A DNA stretch of 64,000 nucleotides, taken from assembly GCA_946902875.1 (NCBI GenBank), contig OX336355.1, positions 13,177,347 through 13,241,346 of the forward strand, in the 5' to 3' direction. Positions 1 to 9,836 of the stretch are shown in pieces; the stretch's first letter is position 1; each line of letters begins with the position of its first letter. This DNA comes from Nematopogon swammerdamellus (lineage: Eukaryota; Arthropoda; Insecta; Lepidoptera; Adelidae). The notes under the pieces were generated by a model. It had not been told where the DNA came from. It saw only the letters and a list, made by a program, of their open reading frames with translations, and did not search any database. The translations under genes and the position numbers were made by a program.

Positions 1-108
1 AGCGAGCCCGGAACTAAAATTGTATCTAGTATTGAAGTGCCTGCTAAATTGACGAAGGCAAAAATTTTACCCTTCCGACTGAAGACTTACGTCAATAATT
101 TCATGTAG
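1..108 (+). CDS. Possible C-terminal exon end, gene not recognised
   Basis: Frame 1 is open from the first base of the window for 35 codons and stops at TAG (106-108). It begins SEPGTKIVSSIEVPAKLTKA and ends in LKTYVNNFM, a balanced composition with no low complexity. A polyadenylation hexamer AATAAA follows at 152-157, 44 bases after the stop, which fits the end of a gene entering from the left. I do not recognise the protein. A short open frame like this can arise by chance, so the call rests on the frame, the composition and the nearby signal together. Confidence 0.4.
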   Translation, partial: SEPGTKIVSSIEVPAKLTKAKILPFRLKTYVNNFM

Positions 109-454
109 GCGTTTTTTGTTTTTTATTTTTATCTCCTTTCGTGGATAAAATAATAAAACAAATTGAATAGAGTTTTCTCAGAGCTTTGTGACCTTTGAAT
201 CGGTGGTATTGTAAAATTGTAATAATACACACATACTCAGATTTTCAAAAATTCATGCTTTTTTTATATATTTTTAATTTTATGTTTATTACTTACTTTT
301 ACTCATTATTAAAAAAACCAGCAATGCACTTTGTTGGTAAGGAACCAAAATATAGGTTGGTATTTTTTTAATTTTCTGAATGTGTGTCAATTGGTCAGTT
401 TTGGACCTTCTTTGTCGCACTTTTTGCATGTTTTGCGTATTTGGCGTTTGTCAC
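109..454. other. AT-rich 3' flank
   Basis: No coding signal. It contains the AATAAA at 152-157 that may serve the exon end just upstream; the rest is AT-rich, unassigned sequence. Confidence 0.4.
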
Positions 455-1500
455 CGCCTTAACATAGAATGATAAAAATTTGGTAAGAAGCAAGGTCTTA
501 CAGCACAAATAAAGGAAAAAATCCGAAAATTGTAAAATTGTAGTTATTGACATAAAAAAAAATTTTGTTTTGTATGTCAAGGTCCCTTTTTCTCAGGAAC
601 GGATAAAGATACCAAATTGAAATTAATATCAAATACTAAGATCTACGATCTCTTTAAGGTGTAGAATATTAAAGCTTCTAAATCAACGCAATCAAAAGAT
701 ACGGCCATCTATGTCATATTTCATACTCGCAAACTCACTCAAAACAAATCAAAACCTATAGGGTATTTCCTGTTAACATAGAATCATAAAATTTGGTAAG
801 AAGCAAGGTCTTACAGCACAAGTAAAGGAAAAAATCCGAAAATTGTAAAATTGTAGTTATTGACATAAAAAAAAAATGTTTGTTTTGTATGTCAAGGTCC
901 CTTTTTCTCAGGAATGGATAACATAACAAATTGAAATTAATATGAAATACTAAGATCTACGATCTCTTTAAGGTGTAGAATATTAAAGCTTCTAAACCAA
1001 CGCAATCAAAAGATACGGCCATCTATGTCAGATTTCATACTCGCAAACTCACTCCAATCAAATCAAAACCTATAGGGTATTTCCCGTCAACCTAGAATCA
1101 TAAAATTTGGTAAGAAGCAAGGTCTCATAGCACACGTAAAGGAAAAAATCCTAAAATTTTAAACTTGTAGTTATATGATATTAAAAACCGCTGATACAAA
1201 AAATCTTGTGTTGTGTGTCAAGACCCTTTTTTTCAGTAACGAGTCAAGATATCAAATTGAAATTAATATGAAATACTAACGTCTGCGATCCCTTCGAGCT
1301 ATAGAAAATGAAAGCTTTTAAATCAATATAATCAAAAGATACGGCTATTTATGGAAAATTTTAATAATTGCAAACTCACTCAAATGAAATCAAAACCTAT
1401 AGGGTACTTACCGTTGACCTAGCTAGAGTAATGAAATTTGGCAAGAAGCAAGGTCTCACAAGTAAAGATAAAATCCGAAAAGGATATGTCGTTATGTCAT
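455..1500 (+). repeat. Tandem array, ~315-bp unit, about 3.3 copies
   Basis: The motif 'aaatttggtaagaagcaagg' recurs near 470, 785, 1,098 and 1,430, giving periods of roughly 313-330 bp. Each unit also holds 'caaattgaaattaatat', 'aagatacggcc' and 'cctatagggta'. Copies 1-3 are very similar and the last is degraded. I do not recognise the unit and find no long reading frame in it. Confidence 0.8.
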
Positions 1501-1648
1501 TTATGAAATATATTTTTGTATATTTCAACTTTACGAATGCCGCACAGTCAAAAACCATTGCTGTAGTGTTTATTTAGGCGGTTCGGGATTTTCCAAAACA
1601 ATTGCTTTTGTACATACATAATACCTATAAATATATTGAGTAATGCTG

Positions 1649-1700
1649 ATGATACGGAACCCTCGGTGCGCGAGTCCAACTCGCACTTGCCGACTTTTTT
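1649..1700 (+). mobile_element. E element, end fragment
   Basis: Holds only the outer end 'gatacggaaccctcggtgcgcgag...actcgcacttgccg' of family E; the body is absent. Confidence 0.55.
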
Positions 1701-1711
1701 GTCTATCATAC

Positions 1712-2152
1712 AGGTACATATTTATATTAATTTTATATAATTATAAAATAAAATACCTATACAAAATTAATAAAAACAGAGAAAAACAAAAAACGGTATT
1801 CTCGCCGGCGCGGCGGCGGGAGGCGGCCCTCCAAGCACGCCGGCGGGTGCAGGCCGTGGCTACGGAGCTCTCCGAGACGACGCGAGACTAAGCTTCGAGC
1901 GGTAGGTGTAGGCCTACTAGACACGTAGGCCACCACCACCCCCATCTCGGAGAGCTCCGTATCCACCGGCTGCGGGGCGACGACACGCAGTCTTTTCATG
2001 GATCTTGATCCTCGTGCGTGCGCTGCCGTTGCGCACCGTACCGCCACGCCGGTAGCGGGGGCTGTAGTCAGAGCACGGAGCCCCGATAGCCCCAAGCAGG
2101 CCATAGCCCCAAGCAGGCCATAGCCCCAAGCAGCCCAATATTTTTATCATTA
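1712..2152 (-). mobile_element. Copy A: short non-autonomous element with an RLE-LINE-like tail
   Basis: Read on the minus strand, a GC-rich body runs into an AT-rich tail (1,712-1,800, with 'tattaatttta' and 'aaaattaat' motifs) like the tail after the LINE ORF at 47.8 kb. The GC-rich body matches 46,850-47,140 over long stretches, for example 'aagcacgccggcgggtgcag'. A 17-bp perfect inverted repeat (TACGGAGCTCTCCGAGA and its complement, near 1,859 and 1,944) is kept in both copies. The other edge abuts a TAA-like run at 2,140-2,156. Small reading frames in the GC-rich part look incidental. Confidence 0.6.
2086..2134 (-). repeat. 17-bp tandem repeat, ~2.8 copies
   Basis: 'tagccccaagcaggcca' is repeated back to back at the 5' edge of copy A. 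The matching place in copy B (near 47,135) has a single unit, so the expansion is private to this copy. Confidence 0.8.
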
Positions 2153-2532
2153 TTATAGGTAATATTTTAAAATCTGCAATAGAATCTGAATAAAGAAATA
2201 TTATCTAATTAGCTTATTCGCTAAGCCGGCATGTCAGCTACAACCGTAACAATGTTTCAGGTCTCAGATGAGGTGGATGAGGCATACGTCAGGCTGCGTC
2301 TGACTCGAATTTCAAGAAGTTTACCACCAATATTACTCACCTGACAGATTCAGTTTTAATATATGTAATACTTCATCTATCAGCGCAGATCGATAGATTT
2401 TTGAAAACACGATTTGATTAACTTCGCTCGATAGACAAAAAGATGAACATGCCTCTGAATTTAGTTATAAAAACGTATTTAAGGCAACGTGACTAAATCA
2501 AGGCTTTGGAAAAAAAATATTTTATTTGTTGA

Positions 2533-2810
2533 ATATACACGGTGTTGCAACTCCAACCGTTAAACCCGAAAGGGGGTTATTCTGTACATGAAACCGAACA
2601 ACTTTTGTTCAACGACTTTTTAATTTGAAGAAAAAAAAATTTTTTTCCCCATACATTTTGAGAATAGGTATTAAAATTTTGTATGGAAAAAAGAAATTGT
2701 ATTTTTGTATCCAATTTTTTTTTCGCCCTAAAGTTATTTAATTCTACATAAAGAATCACCCCCTGATGTCAGTTAAAATATTACGGGGGCAATTGCAACA
2801 CCGTGTATAT
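2533..2810. mobile_element. MITE with 18-bp perfect terminal inverted repeats
   Basis: ATATACACGGTGTTGCAA at 2,533-2,550 is exactly complementary to 2,793-2,810. The 278-bp element has no reading frame. TA dinucleotides at the ends fit Tc1/mariner-type target use (inference). It adjoins the poly(A) end of the LINE fragment at 2,811. Confidence 0.8.
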
Positions 2811-2891
2811 CTTTTTTTTTTTATCCCTTTTTTTGGGATAGGCAAAGGTATTATACCATGCAGCCTTGTCTGTTGTTATTCTTTAAATTAT

Positions 2892-3710
2892 TTATATATC
2901 GCCAATTGTTGAAATAATGAAATCGTAAATGGATGGAAAACAGTCTGTGTTGGTAAGTAAATCTTGAGTGACGCGCGGCATATTGTCAGGTGTTTTATAA
3001 ATTTTCATTAATCTATCTATTAACGAAAGACGTTGAAGGTCAAAAGTCGGACATTCAAAAAACAAGTGATCCAGAGTCTCATTCATAATATCTCCTTGAT
3101 TTTGTACGTCGACATCATTAGAACAGTGTGGGCAGACGGCAGAGTTAATAATATTCATGCGATGAAGATGGGCGCCGAAGCGACAGTGGCCAAATCGAAG
3201 ACGACATATTATGGTGTAAAATTTTCTTTTCTTCGGAAGATATTTGGAAAACCAAGTTTTTTCTGTAGTGTTGCGGCAAACAGTTGCATACCAGCGTCCA
3301 GTTACTGCGTTTCTCCAAAAATCTGTCCATTCTTGAAAAATTTGTTTTTTAACGACATTAAATATTTCCGAGTGGGACATGGCAACATCGCGAACATCGC
3401 CGCTGTCATTTTCAGTTATAAATTTCGCCAAATAATCAGCTAATTCATTTCCTCTCACGCCGATACGTGCGGGACTCCAGCACAAATCCACCACAATGTT
3501 TTTCTGTAGCAAATTGTATAACTTCTCTCTTATCCAATAAATAACGTAATGTGTGTTGGCGTCCAACTTGGCATTCTGTAAGGCTCTTAGAACACTCATA
3601 CTGTCGGTGACGATAAGGTATTGCTTATTATTATGTTCTTCATGCAAGCATTCAATATAATCCAAAGCCGTATATATTGCAAAAGCTTCAGCTGTGAAAA
3701 TAGTGCTCAT
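2892..3710 (-). pseudogene. Non-LTR retrotransposon, 3' fragment with RNase H domain
   Basis: The 272-residue frame carries an RNase H domain in its first ~100 residues: the Glu in 'FTAEAFAIYTAL', the Asp in 'IVTDSMSVL' and the final Asp in 'GNELADYLAK'. The first catalytic Asp strand is missing because the copy is 5'-truncated at ~3,720. The C-terminal half has the cysteine/histidine pattern 'CPHC...HLFFEC' usual after RNase H in I/R1-type LINEs. A short 3' UTR ends in an A-run at 2,811. RNase H would remove RNA from the new cDNA hybrid, but this copy lacks the reverse transcriptase and cannot act alone. The clade within the RNase H-bearing LINEs is not settled. Confidence 0.8.
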
Positions 3711-3882
3711 ACTTGTGATTTTAACTCATATCCGTAGCTTTTTACTTTTTTGTTTCTATCCGTAGTTTTGAAATAATAAAATAAAAACCTAATTTTTGAT
3801 TGACTGATTGTGTTGCAACCAGCGAAAGCGGTGCTTTGAAAGAGGAGATCGGTTAAATACGGGTTGACAGGGCCTTAAGTGC

Positions 3883-4284
3883 AAAAAACAGGCAGATAAC
3901 ATAAACAACACTATGATGTTCTTATTAGCGGGGACTAGCCGGCCAACACGCGTCCCATGCTCTCGACACCAGCGCGTCTCACAGTCGCATCTGGAGAGCA
4001 CATACGTTATGCCCTAACCCAATGAAGCGACGACTCCTTCAAAGGGTACATTATCATCGGACAGGGCCCATCTCGGATCCACTATACAATTTGCCGATGT
4101 GTTATTTCTGGATCTCGCAGTACGTTTCGAGGGACGGAGGAGTTGATTAGTTTTCGAGGGGCCGAAGAGCTTGCGATTCGATCTGTTACGTTGACGTTTA
4201 CGTTTAGGGCTGTATGTTTTAGTTCTAGTTTGGTATGGCATTATTGAAAGAGGGCTAATTTTTCTAGTGCGCAAATATAAACTA
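3883..4284. other. No feature recognised
   Basis: Mixed-composition sequence with no repeat family I can match in the window; short frames on both strands lack any domain signal. Confidence 0.4.
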
Positions 4285-4465
4285 ACTAGCTGTGCCCGCG
4301 ACTTCGTCCGCGTGGACTTATCACGACGCCATCTACCGGGTCCAATTGTATTTTCAAACCATCCAGGGACCCACCCAAATATACACATAAAATTTCATCC
4401 AAATCGGTCCAGCCGTTTAGGAGGAGTTAGGAGACAAACACACGTACAGAAGAATTATATATATA
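4285..4465 (+). repeat. D-related repeat ('actagctgtgcccgcgactt')
   Basis: Starts with the D-type head and ends in 'ccaaatcggtccagccgttt...gaattatatatata', the usual layout of these short lepidopteran repeats. A second member begins immediately downstream, so the two are in tandem. Confidence 0.6.
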
Positions 4466-4700
4466 ACTAGCTGTGCCCGCGGCTCCGCCCGCTCTCATAT
4501 TTCACTTTACTGCTAACCTCATATCATAAGCCATTTAGCGTTATAGTAAGTAGCCTATAGTTGATGGGAAGAATAAAGCTATCCGATTTTTTTTTTATTA
4601 AAATCCGTTCAGTGGTTCTCGAGTTATAAGCGGACAGACAGACATACATACACTCAGACACTCAGACAGAAAGCAGACGTTGGATTTTATTATAGGTAAG
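4466..4700 (+). repeat. D repeat copy 1
   Basis: Runs from 'actagctgtgcccgcggctc' to 'ggattttattataggtaag'. It matches 36,757-36,985 (-) and 55,053-55,258 (+). An internal (CAGA)n-rich stretch varies in length between copies. Confidence 0.75.
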
Positions 4701-4710
4701 GAAGAAGATA

Positions 4711-5040
4711 CATACGTACATACCACACGCTGTATCCAGACAATCAGGGTAAGCAGAGTAATCGGTGTTGTGATGCGAATACTCTTTGGTAAATTACAGC
4801 ACAACACCGACCACCCCGTTTAGCAATGTATTAGGACAAGATATAACTCTCAAGCAGCAAGTAAGGCACGAAGACCCACCTGATGCATGATTCGGTCGGT
4901 GGAAGGACCGTGCCAAGGTGAGAGGTGGCTATCCTTTTCGCACTTTAGCACGGCACCTTGTCCTTAGTCGCCTTTTACGACATGCACGGGGAGAGATGCA
5001 GTGGGGGTATTCTTTTTTAAGTACCGGTCCCACACAGTAC
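4711..5040 (-). mobile_element. Element B copy 1
   Basis: Minus-strand copy with both ends: leader 'taccg...tgggac...' at 5,040 and the (GTAT)n end at 4,711. It keeps the paired arms 'cggtgttgtg' / 'cagcacaacaccg' and the terminal stem 'ccgattgtcgg'. It forms a divergent inverted pair with copy 2. Confidence 0.75.
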
Positions 5041-5110
5041 ACAAATGTGCTGTATATTGTACATGTACCTAATTTCTTGGGTGAATTTGAAGAAGACAAA
5101 ACCTCGACAA

Positions 5111-5371
5111 AAAGGCGACTAAGGGATAAGGACAAGATGCCGTGCATAAGGGCGACAGGGTAGCCACCTCTCACCTTGGCACGGTCCTTCCACTTAGTCA
5201 TGCAGCAGGTGGGCCTTCGTGCCTTACTTGCTGCCTGACAGTTATCTTGTCCGAATAGGTATATTACTAAACGTGGTGGCCGGTGTTGTGCAGTAATTTA
5301 CCAGAGTACTTGCAGCACAAGACCGATTACTCTGCTTACCCCGATTGTCGGAATATGGCGTGTGGTGTGTA
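5111..5371 (+). mobile_element. Element B copy 2, leader missing
   Basis: Begins inside the element at 'ggcgactaagggataagg' and continues to 'tgtcggaatatggcgtgtgg'. It lies 70 bp from the oppositely oriented copy 1, so the pair could fold into a stem of more than 200 bp. Confidence 0.75.
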
Positions 5372-5640
5372 ACATTAATCAATTGTTTACTGAATTTTAA
5401 CATATTATTTGAGAATAGAAAAGCATTTACCAAATAAGTGCTAATGTATGTATACGAAGATCGCTCGATTAGACAGTTTGAAAACATTACAATCCTCGTC
5501 ACAAACAAATAGTCTAATGTCGCGCTTAGCTGAGTAACGTAATGTTGCATCCACTCCACTCCACATACACATTACATAACGGTTCTATTCTAAATGAACA
5601 AATTATGCTATATTTATAATTGTATTGCGATAATATTAAA
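5372..5640. other. No feature recognised
   Basis: AT-rich sequence between repeats with no coding or repeat signal that I can support. Confidence 0.35.
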
Positions 5641-5980
5641 TACCGGTGTGGGGCCGGTAATTAAAAAGAATAGCCTCACTGCATCTCTCCCCGTGCATGT
5701 CGTAAAAGGCGACTAAGGGATATGACTCCCTTCTTATATTACTAGGTGGTAGGGTTTAACCCGTCCGGGTTGGTACCACCGCACTGAATGAAAGGTCGGT
5801 CGAAACGGCTATGTAAATAGTTTGTGTTTTCTGTCCAGTTCAGTGTAGCCGGCACGACCGAAGGGAAGCGCTGACGTGGCACCAAGTTCACCCGGTGTTA
5901 TGGACTGACATCACGGATGTTGTAGGTGATGTAGCCAACCGTGTCAGTTTCAATAAAAAAAAAAATAAAAAAAAAATAAA
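5641..5980 (+). mobile_element. Hybrid SINE copy 1 (B leader + S body)
   Basis: 5,641-5,720 is the leader of element B ('ccgtgcatgtcgtaaaaggc', 'gactaaggga'). From about 5,721 the sequence is the S body, from 'tgactcccttctt' through 'ggttggtaccaccgcactga' to 'gccaaccgtgtcag' and an A-rich tail. The tRNA/5S head is absent. The junction is the same as in copies at 17.8-18.1 and 62.1-62.4 kb. Confidence 0.8.
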
Positions 5981-6495
5981 CTGCATCTCTCCCCGTGCAT
6001 GAAAACTGACGTAATTTCCATTACCTACTTTCTATTCCGAGAAATGGATAGGCTCCTTACAGGTTGTCAAAACTATTCACAACCTGTAGTCCACGCGAAA
6101 GAAGTCACACGAGCACAGCTAGTCATATAATATTTTAGGGTCATCCATATTTGCAACAATGACGTCAATTTTGGCATATTACCATCGTTCGGAGACCAGA
6201 TCCCCCCCCTGATTTCAAATGACGTAATATATGGATGGCCCCTAAGGACAAGATGCCGTGATAACGGGCGCCACCAGGATAGCCACCTCTCACCTTGGCA
6301 CGGTCCTTCCACCGAGTCATGCAGCGCAGGTGGGTCTTTGTGCCTTACTTGCTGCTTGATACGTTACTTAATAATTTGCTAAATATGGTGGTCGGTGTTG
6401 TGCTGTAATTTACAAGAGTACTTTGCAGCACAGCACCGATTACTCTGCTTACCCCGATTGTCGGGATACAGCGTGTGGTATGTATGCATGTATGT
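5979..6495 (+). mobile_element. Element B copy 3, interrupted
   Basis: A leader scrap 'ctgcatctctccccgtgcat' (5,981-6,000) and the rest from ~6,246 ('ggacaagatgccgtg') to the (GTAT)n-type end at ~6,495 are separated by ~240 bp. That insert includes a MITE and a palindrome TACAGGTTGT...ACAACCTGTA near 6,058-6,088. Confidence 0.6.
6134..6245. mobile_element. Small MITE, TIR near TTAGGGGCCATCCATAT
   Basis: The left end 'tttagggtcatccatatt' and right end 'atatggatggcccctaa' are inverted, with 'acgtca' inside each arm. About 112 bp, non-coding, lying at the break in B copy 3. Confidence 0.6.
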
Positions 6496-6655
6496 TATGG
6501 TACCTAACATTTAAGCATAATAATTATGTAACCCATATCCTCTCTAGAGATGCTAGATTGGATGAAAATTATTGAGCAATATACCTCAATGGTGAAAATC
6601 ACACATTAATCGGTTGAGCAATTTATAAGAGTACATACATACTTATATACTCGTA

Positions 6656-7126
6656 TACAGGGTGTATCAGGATAGGTTTGAGAAACTTCAGGAATAGAAA
6701 GTACTCATTATTAGAAGAAAAAAATCCATATCACTCAAATCGAAATTCCGTTGTTTTTTTTGTCATACAAAAGTTGGAAATTTTAATAAAAACTCGATGG
6801 ACAGTGAGACTGGAGAGTGCAGTGAACTAATTCAGTCCTCTTTTTCTTTTGAGGTCATTGAAATTTCAATGTTTGGAATTTACCTACACGCAGTTCAATT
6901 GTACTAGTTATGTATGCAACCTACCCATTTTTATTCATGAGTTAGAATTTATTTTTTATTCAATAAAGGCGGACGTTAACCATCCACCAAATCTTGAAGA
7001 ATAGATTTTCACCAAAAAGTACTGTAAAATGATCGAATCTGGGAAAAAGTTTCAGAGCTTTTCGTCTTCAAATATGGGCCCCCTGAAGCCCTGAAGTTTC
7101 GAAAACCTACCCTGATACACCCTGTA
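6656..7126. mobile_element. MITE M1, TIR TACAGGGTGTATCAGG
   Basis: The left end 'tacagggtgtatcaggatag' and right end 'ctaccctgatacaccctgta' are inverted and flanked by TA on each side, as expected for Tc1/mariner-type elements. 471 bp, no transposase frame. A second copy lies at 8,101-8,744. Confidence 0.8.
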
Positions 7127-7454
7127 TACTGTACGACAAACGTTGGATTATATGAAGGGACAGGTAGGGAAAAGAGACAATTCAATAATGGACTCTCAAC
7201 TCGTATATATAAGTCAATGCTCGTAGGTAGGTACTAGCGCTGTCAACAATATAATGTATTGCCTTTGCAAATGTGATGAATATTGAAGAAATAGTGTCTG
7301 TAGCTCTGCCTACTTATCTATATGTATTGCGTATAATACGAGTATTCGTAGTTAAGTAAGTTTTCTTTTTCCTTTTCATATTTCGAACACTTGCATAATT
7401 CTTCCTTTCTGTTTTTATTATTTTAGCAATAGGTAGGAAGCTTAACACTTTTCA
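7127..7454. other. No feature recognised
   Basis: AT-rich spacer; nothing supported. Confidence 0.35.
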
Positions 7455-7762
7455 ACATACATACATAGCACACACGCTGTATCCCGACAATCAGGGTAAG
7501 CAGAGTAATCGATGTTGTGCTGCAAGCACTCTGGATAATTGCAACACAACATCGACCACAACACAGTGACAAGTTCGAGCGCAGTCTAACTGCCATATGA
7601 ATGATCAATAAACAATACAATACAACGTTTAGCAAAGTATTCGGACAAAATAACTATCAAGCAGCAAGTGGCTGTCGCCCTTTAGCACGGCATCTCGTCC
7701 TTATCCCTTAATCGTCTTTTACGACATGCACGGAGAGAGATGCAGTGGGGCTATTCTTTTTA
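7455..7762 (-). mobile_element. Element B copy 4
   Basis: Minus copy from the (GTAT)n end (7,455) to the leader (7,762). About 65 bp of foreign sequence ('acagtgacaagttcgagcgc' onward) interrupts it just after the 'cagcacaac' arm, and a middle segment is deleted. Confidence 0.7.
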
Positions 7763-8100
7763 ACACTTTTCGACTTTTGTTGAATTATGTTAAAACACAT
7801 GACATTGTAATGTAATGAATGTGTTTTAGTTAAATTTGTTGTTAAGGGATGAGGCTGATATATCCATAAAGTATAACATTATTTTTGAAAATTAAATTCG
7901 AACTACTCTAAGCTATAAACATTTTGAGGTTAAACAATGTGGTGTGGTGGTTGCTGTCTAAAAACGATCTTCAACCAGAAAATAAAACATCAAACCAATC
8001 CAAACTTGTTACGATTGCATTTCGCTAACAAAATCAACAGCCGTTGCCAGTTCAGAGTAAGTTCCACGTTATGGTAAGTACCAGCGAGTAGAAGCGTGTA
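7763..8100. other. No feature recognised
   Basis: AT-rich spacer between repeats; nothing supported. Confidence 0.35.
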
Positions 8101-8744
8101 TACAGGCTGTTTCAGGATAGACTTGAGAAACTTCAGGAATAAAACGTACCTATAACGCTACCAAAACTTGTAGACCAATGGCATTAGTGGTGATAATATG
8201 TACAAGTGTACGCGCTGAGTGCATCTATTAGTGTGCCGAGCACCGCAGTGGCGTTCACGCACACTAACTCACTAACTAACACTAATGCCATTAGTCTAAA
8301 AGTTTTGGTAGGGTAATACTCATTATTAGAAAACAAAATCCTTATCACTCAAACCGAAATTCCGTAGTTTTTTTTTCATACAAAAATTTAAAATTGTAAT
8401 AAAAACTCGATGGACAGTGAGATTCGGCAACAGTGCTGTCTAGGTCTAGGGAGTGCAATAACCTAGCCAGCCCCCTTTTTCTTTTGATGTCATTCAAATT
8501 TAAGTGTTTGCAATTTACATACACGAAGTTACATTCTACTAAGTAGTTGAGCGTGTAAGTTAGTCATTTCATGTTTATTTAATAAAGGTGAAGCTGTGAA
8601 GCTCGATGAAACGATTTTCACCAAAAAGTACTATAAAATGATCGAATTTGGGAAAAAGTTTTGGAGCTTTTCGTCTTCAAATAACAAGGGGTCCACCCCT
8701 TTCGAACCCTGAAGTTACGAAACCCTATCCTGAAACACCCTGTA
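8101..8744. mobile_element. MITE M2, second copy of M1 with a nested insertion
   Basis: Ends 'tacaggctgtttcaggatag' and 'ctatcctgaaacaccctgta' match M1. It shares 'aaaactcgatggacagtgag' and 'ccaaaaagtact.taaaatga' with M1. It is longer because of a ~165-bp fold-back insert near its left end. Confidence 0.75.
8157..8312. mobile_element. Fold-back element nested in M2
   Basis: 'gctaccaaaacttgtagacc' (8,157 onward) and its near complement at 8,280-8,312 form 33-bp arms (about 30 matches) around a ~90-bp loop. M1 lacks this segment, which marks it as a later insertion. Confidence 0.7.
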
Positions 8745-9104
8745 CATATACAACGCATTTCTCTCACACAACAGTTGATACACTCTTACCGCACAGTACA
8801 AAATTATGTGACGGACACAGAGCATAATATCTGACTGAAGGACGTCACTGCTGAAGCACTGACTTTGACAATTTGCGTCTAATGGAGTGGAAGGCTGAAT
8901 TGTGTTGTCTTTATATATACGAATGTCTTTTACACAGGACTTATCGTATTTCTACATTTCTTGCTCCCAGTAGGAGTGGCATGGGCGACCGAGCGCGTGA
9001 CAAAGCGTGTTATGTAAGTATAGGGATGCAAGTTGGGAAATTGTTATTGCAAATTCTTTAGTCAATATTTAAATGGAATTCTTCCCGACACCTAAATATT
9101 AATC
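8745..9104. other. No feature recognised
   Basis: A 62-codon frame lies at 8,873-9,061 with no recognisable motif; I do not call it a gene. Confidence 0.35.
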
Positions 9105-9535
9105 ACTAGCTGTTGCCCCCGACTTAGCTCGCGTGAAATTCGTATTTCAATGAAGAATGTATGTAACTAAAGGCGAGGCCGAAGGTCGAGCTGGGTTCAG
9201 GTAAACGATAAACCTTCTCAAATAAAGTAAGTAACTAACGGCGAGGCCGAAGTTCGAGGTCGAAGACAATAAACCTTCTCGAAGAAATTAAGTAACTAAG
9301 GGTGTGGCCGAAGGTCGAGCTGTACTCTGTAAGACTATAATGGTTTTCAAAGAAAGTCAGTAACTATGGGCGAGGCCGAAGGCAGAGCTGCGTTCAGGAA
9401 CACGATAAACCTTCTCGAAGAAAGCAAGTAACTAAGTGCGAGGCCGAAGGCCGAGTTACGTCAGATAAATAATAAACCTTCTCGAATAAATTAAGTAACT
9501 AAAGGCGAGCTTTTAAGGAAAATCTGTAATCGCTA
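9105..9535 (+). repeat. D-headed element with a ~68-bp tandem array (5-6 units)
   Basis: Opens with 'actagctgttgcccccgact' and 'gtgaaattcgtatttcaa', followed by units of 'ggcgaggccgaaggtcgagc...aaaccttctcgaagaaagtaagtaacta'. Same head and same unit as the larger array at 56,525-57,690. Confidence 0.85.
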
Positions 9536-9836
9536 AAATAATTACTGTACACTCATCATCAGTTCATCACCCATTGTACTGATAAGCTGTAGATTTTCTA
9601 AATAATAAAAAAAAAACTCTTTGTTATCTTGTTGTGTTTGTTATTTGATTGGTGTGCAATATGGAATGTTTGCCAATTTATCTACAATCGTCTACAGTTA
9701 CGAAGACACCAATTTGCTAGAACTTTCTGCCGCACACGTGATGAAGCCGAGAAGCTTGCGACATCATCGAGGGCAGAGTTTCAAATGACAGACAGGCCAT
9801 CAACTTGTCGAGCAGATGACGAAATAACGTTTTTTA
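9536..9836. other. No confident feature
   Basis: A frame reading VYSYEDTNLLELSAAHVMKP to a TGA lies after a 'ctacag' at ~9,701 and could be an exon end, but nothing else supports it. Confidence 0.2.

Larger units (their letters stand above)
2292..3882 (+). repeat. R19 repeat copy 1, interrupted
   Basis: 2,292-2,531 and 3,728-3,882 match 18,938-19,364 ('gcgtctgactcgaatttcaa', 'tgaacatgcctctgaattta', 'gggttgacagggccttaa'). The 19-kb copy runs through without a break, so 2,533-~3,720 is a secondary insertion made of a MITE and a LINE fragment. The family is unrecognised. Confidence 0.65.

Noticed and set aside
1643..2150. Small GC-rich frames in copy A
   Set aside because: Arginine/proline-rich frames on both strands of a GC-rich non-coding element; they are not shared in frame with copy B.
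2533..2810. Riboswitch or structured RNA from the strong end pairing
   Set aside because: Perfect 18-bp complementarity at the extreme ends with an AT-rich, unstructured middle is what a MITE shows.
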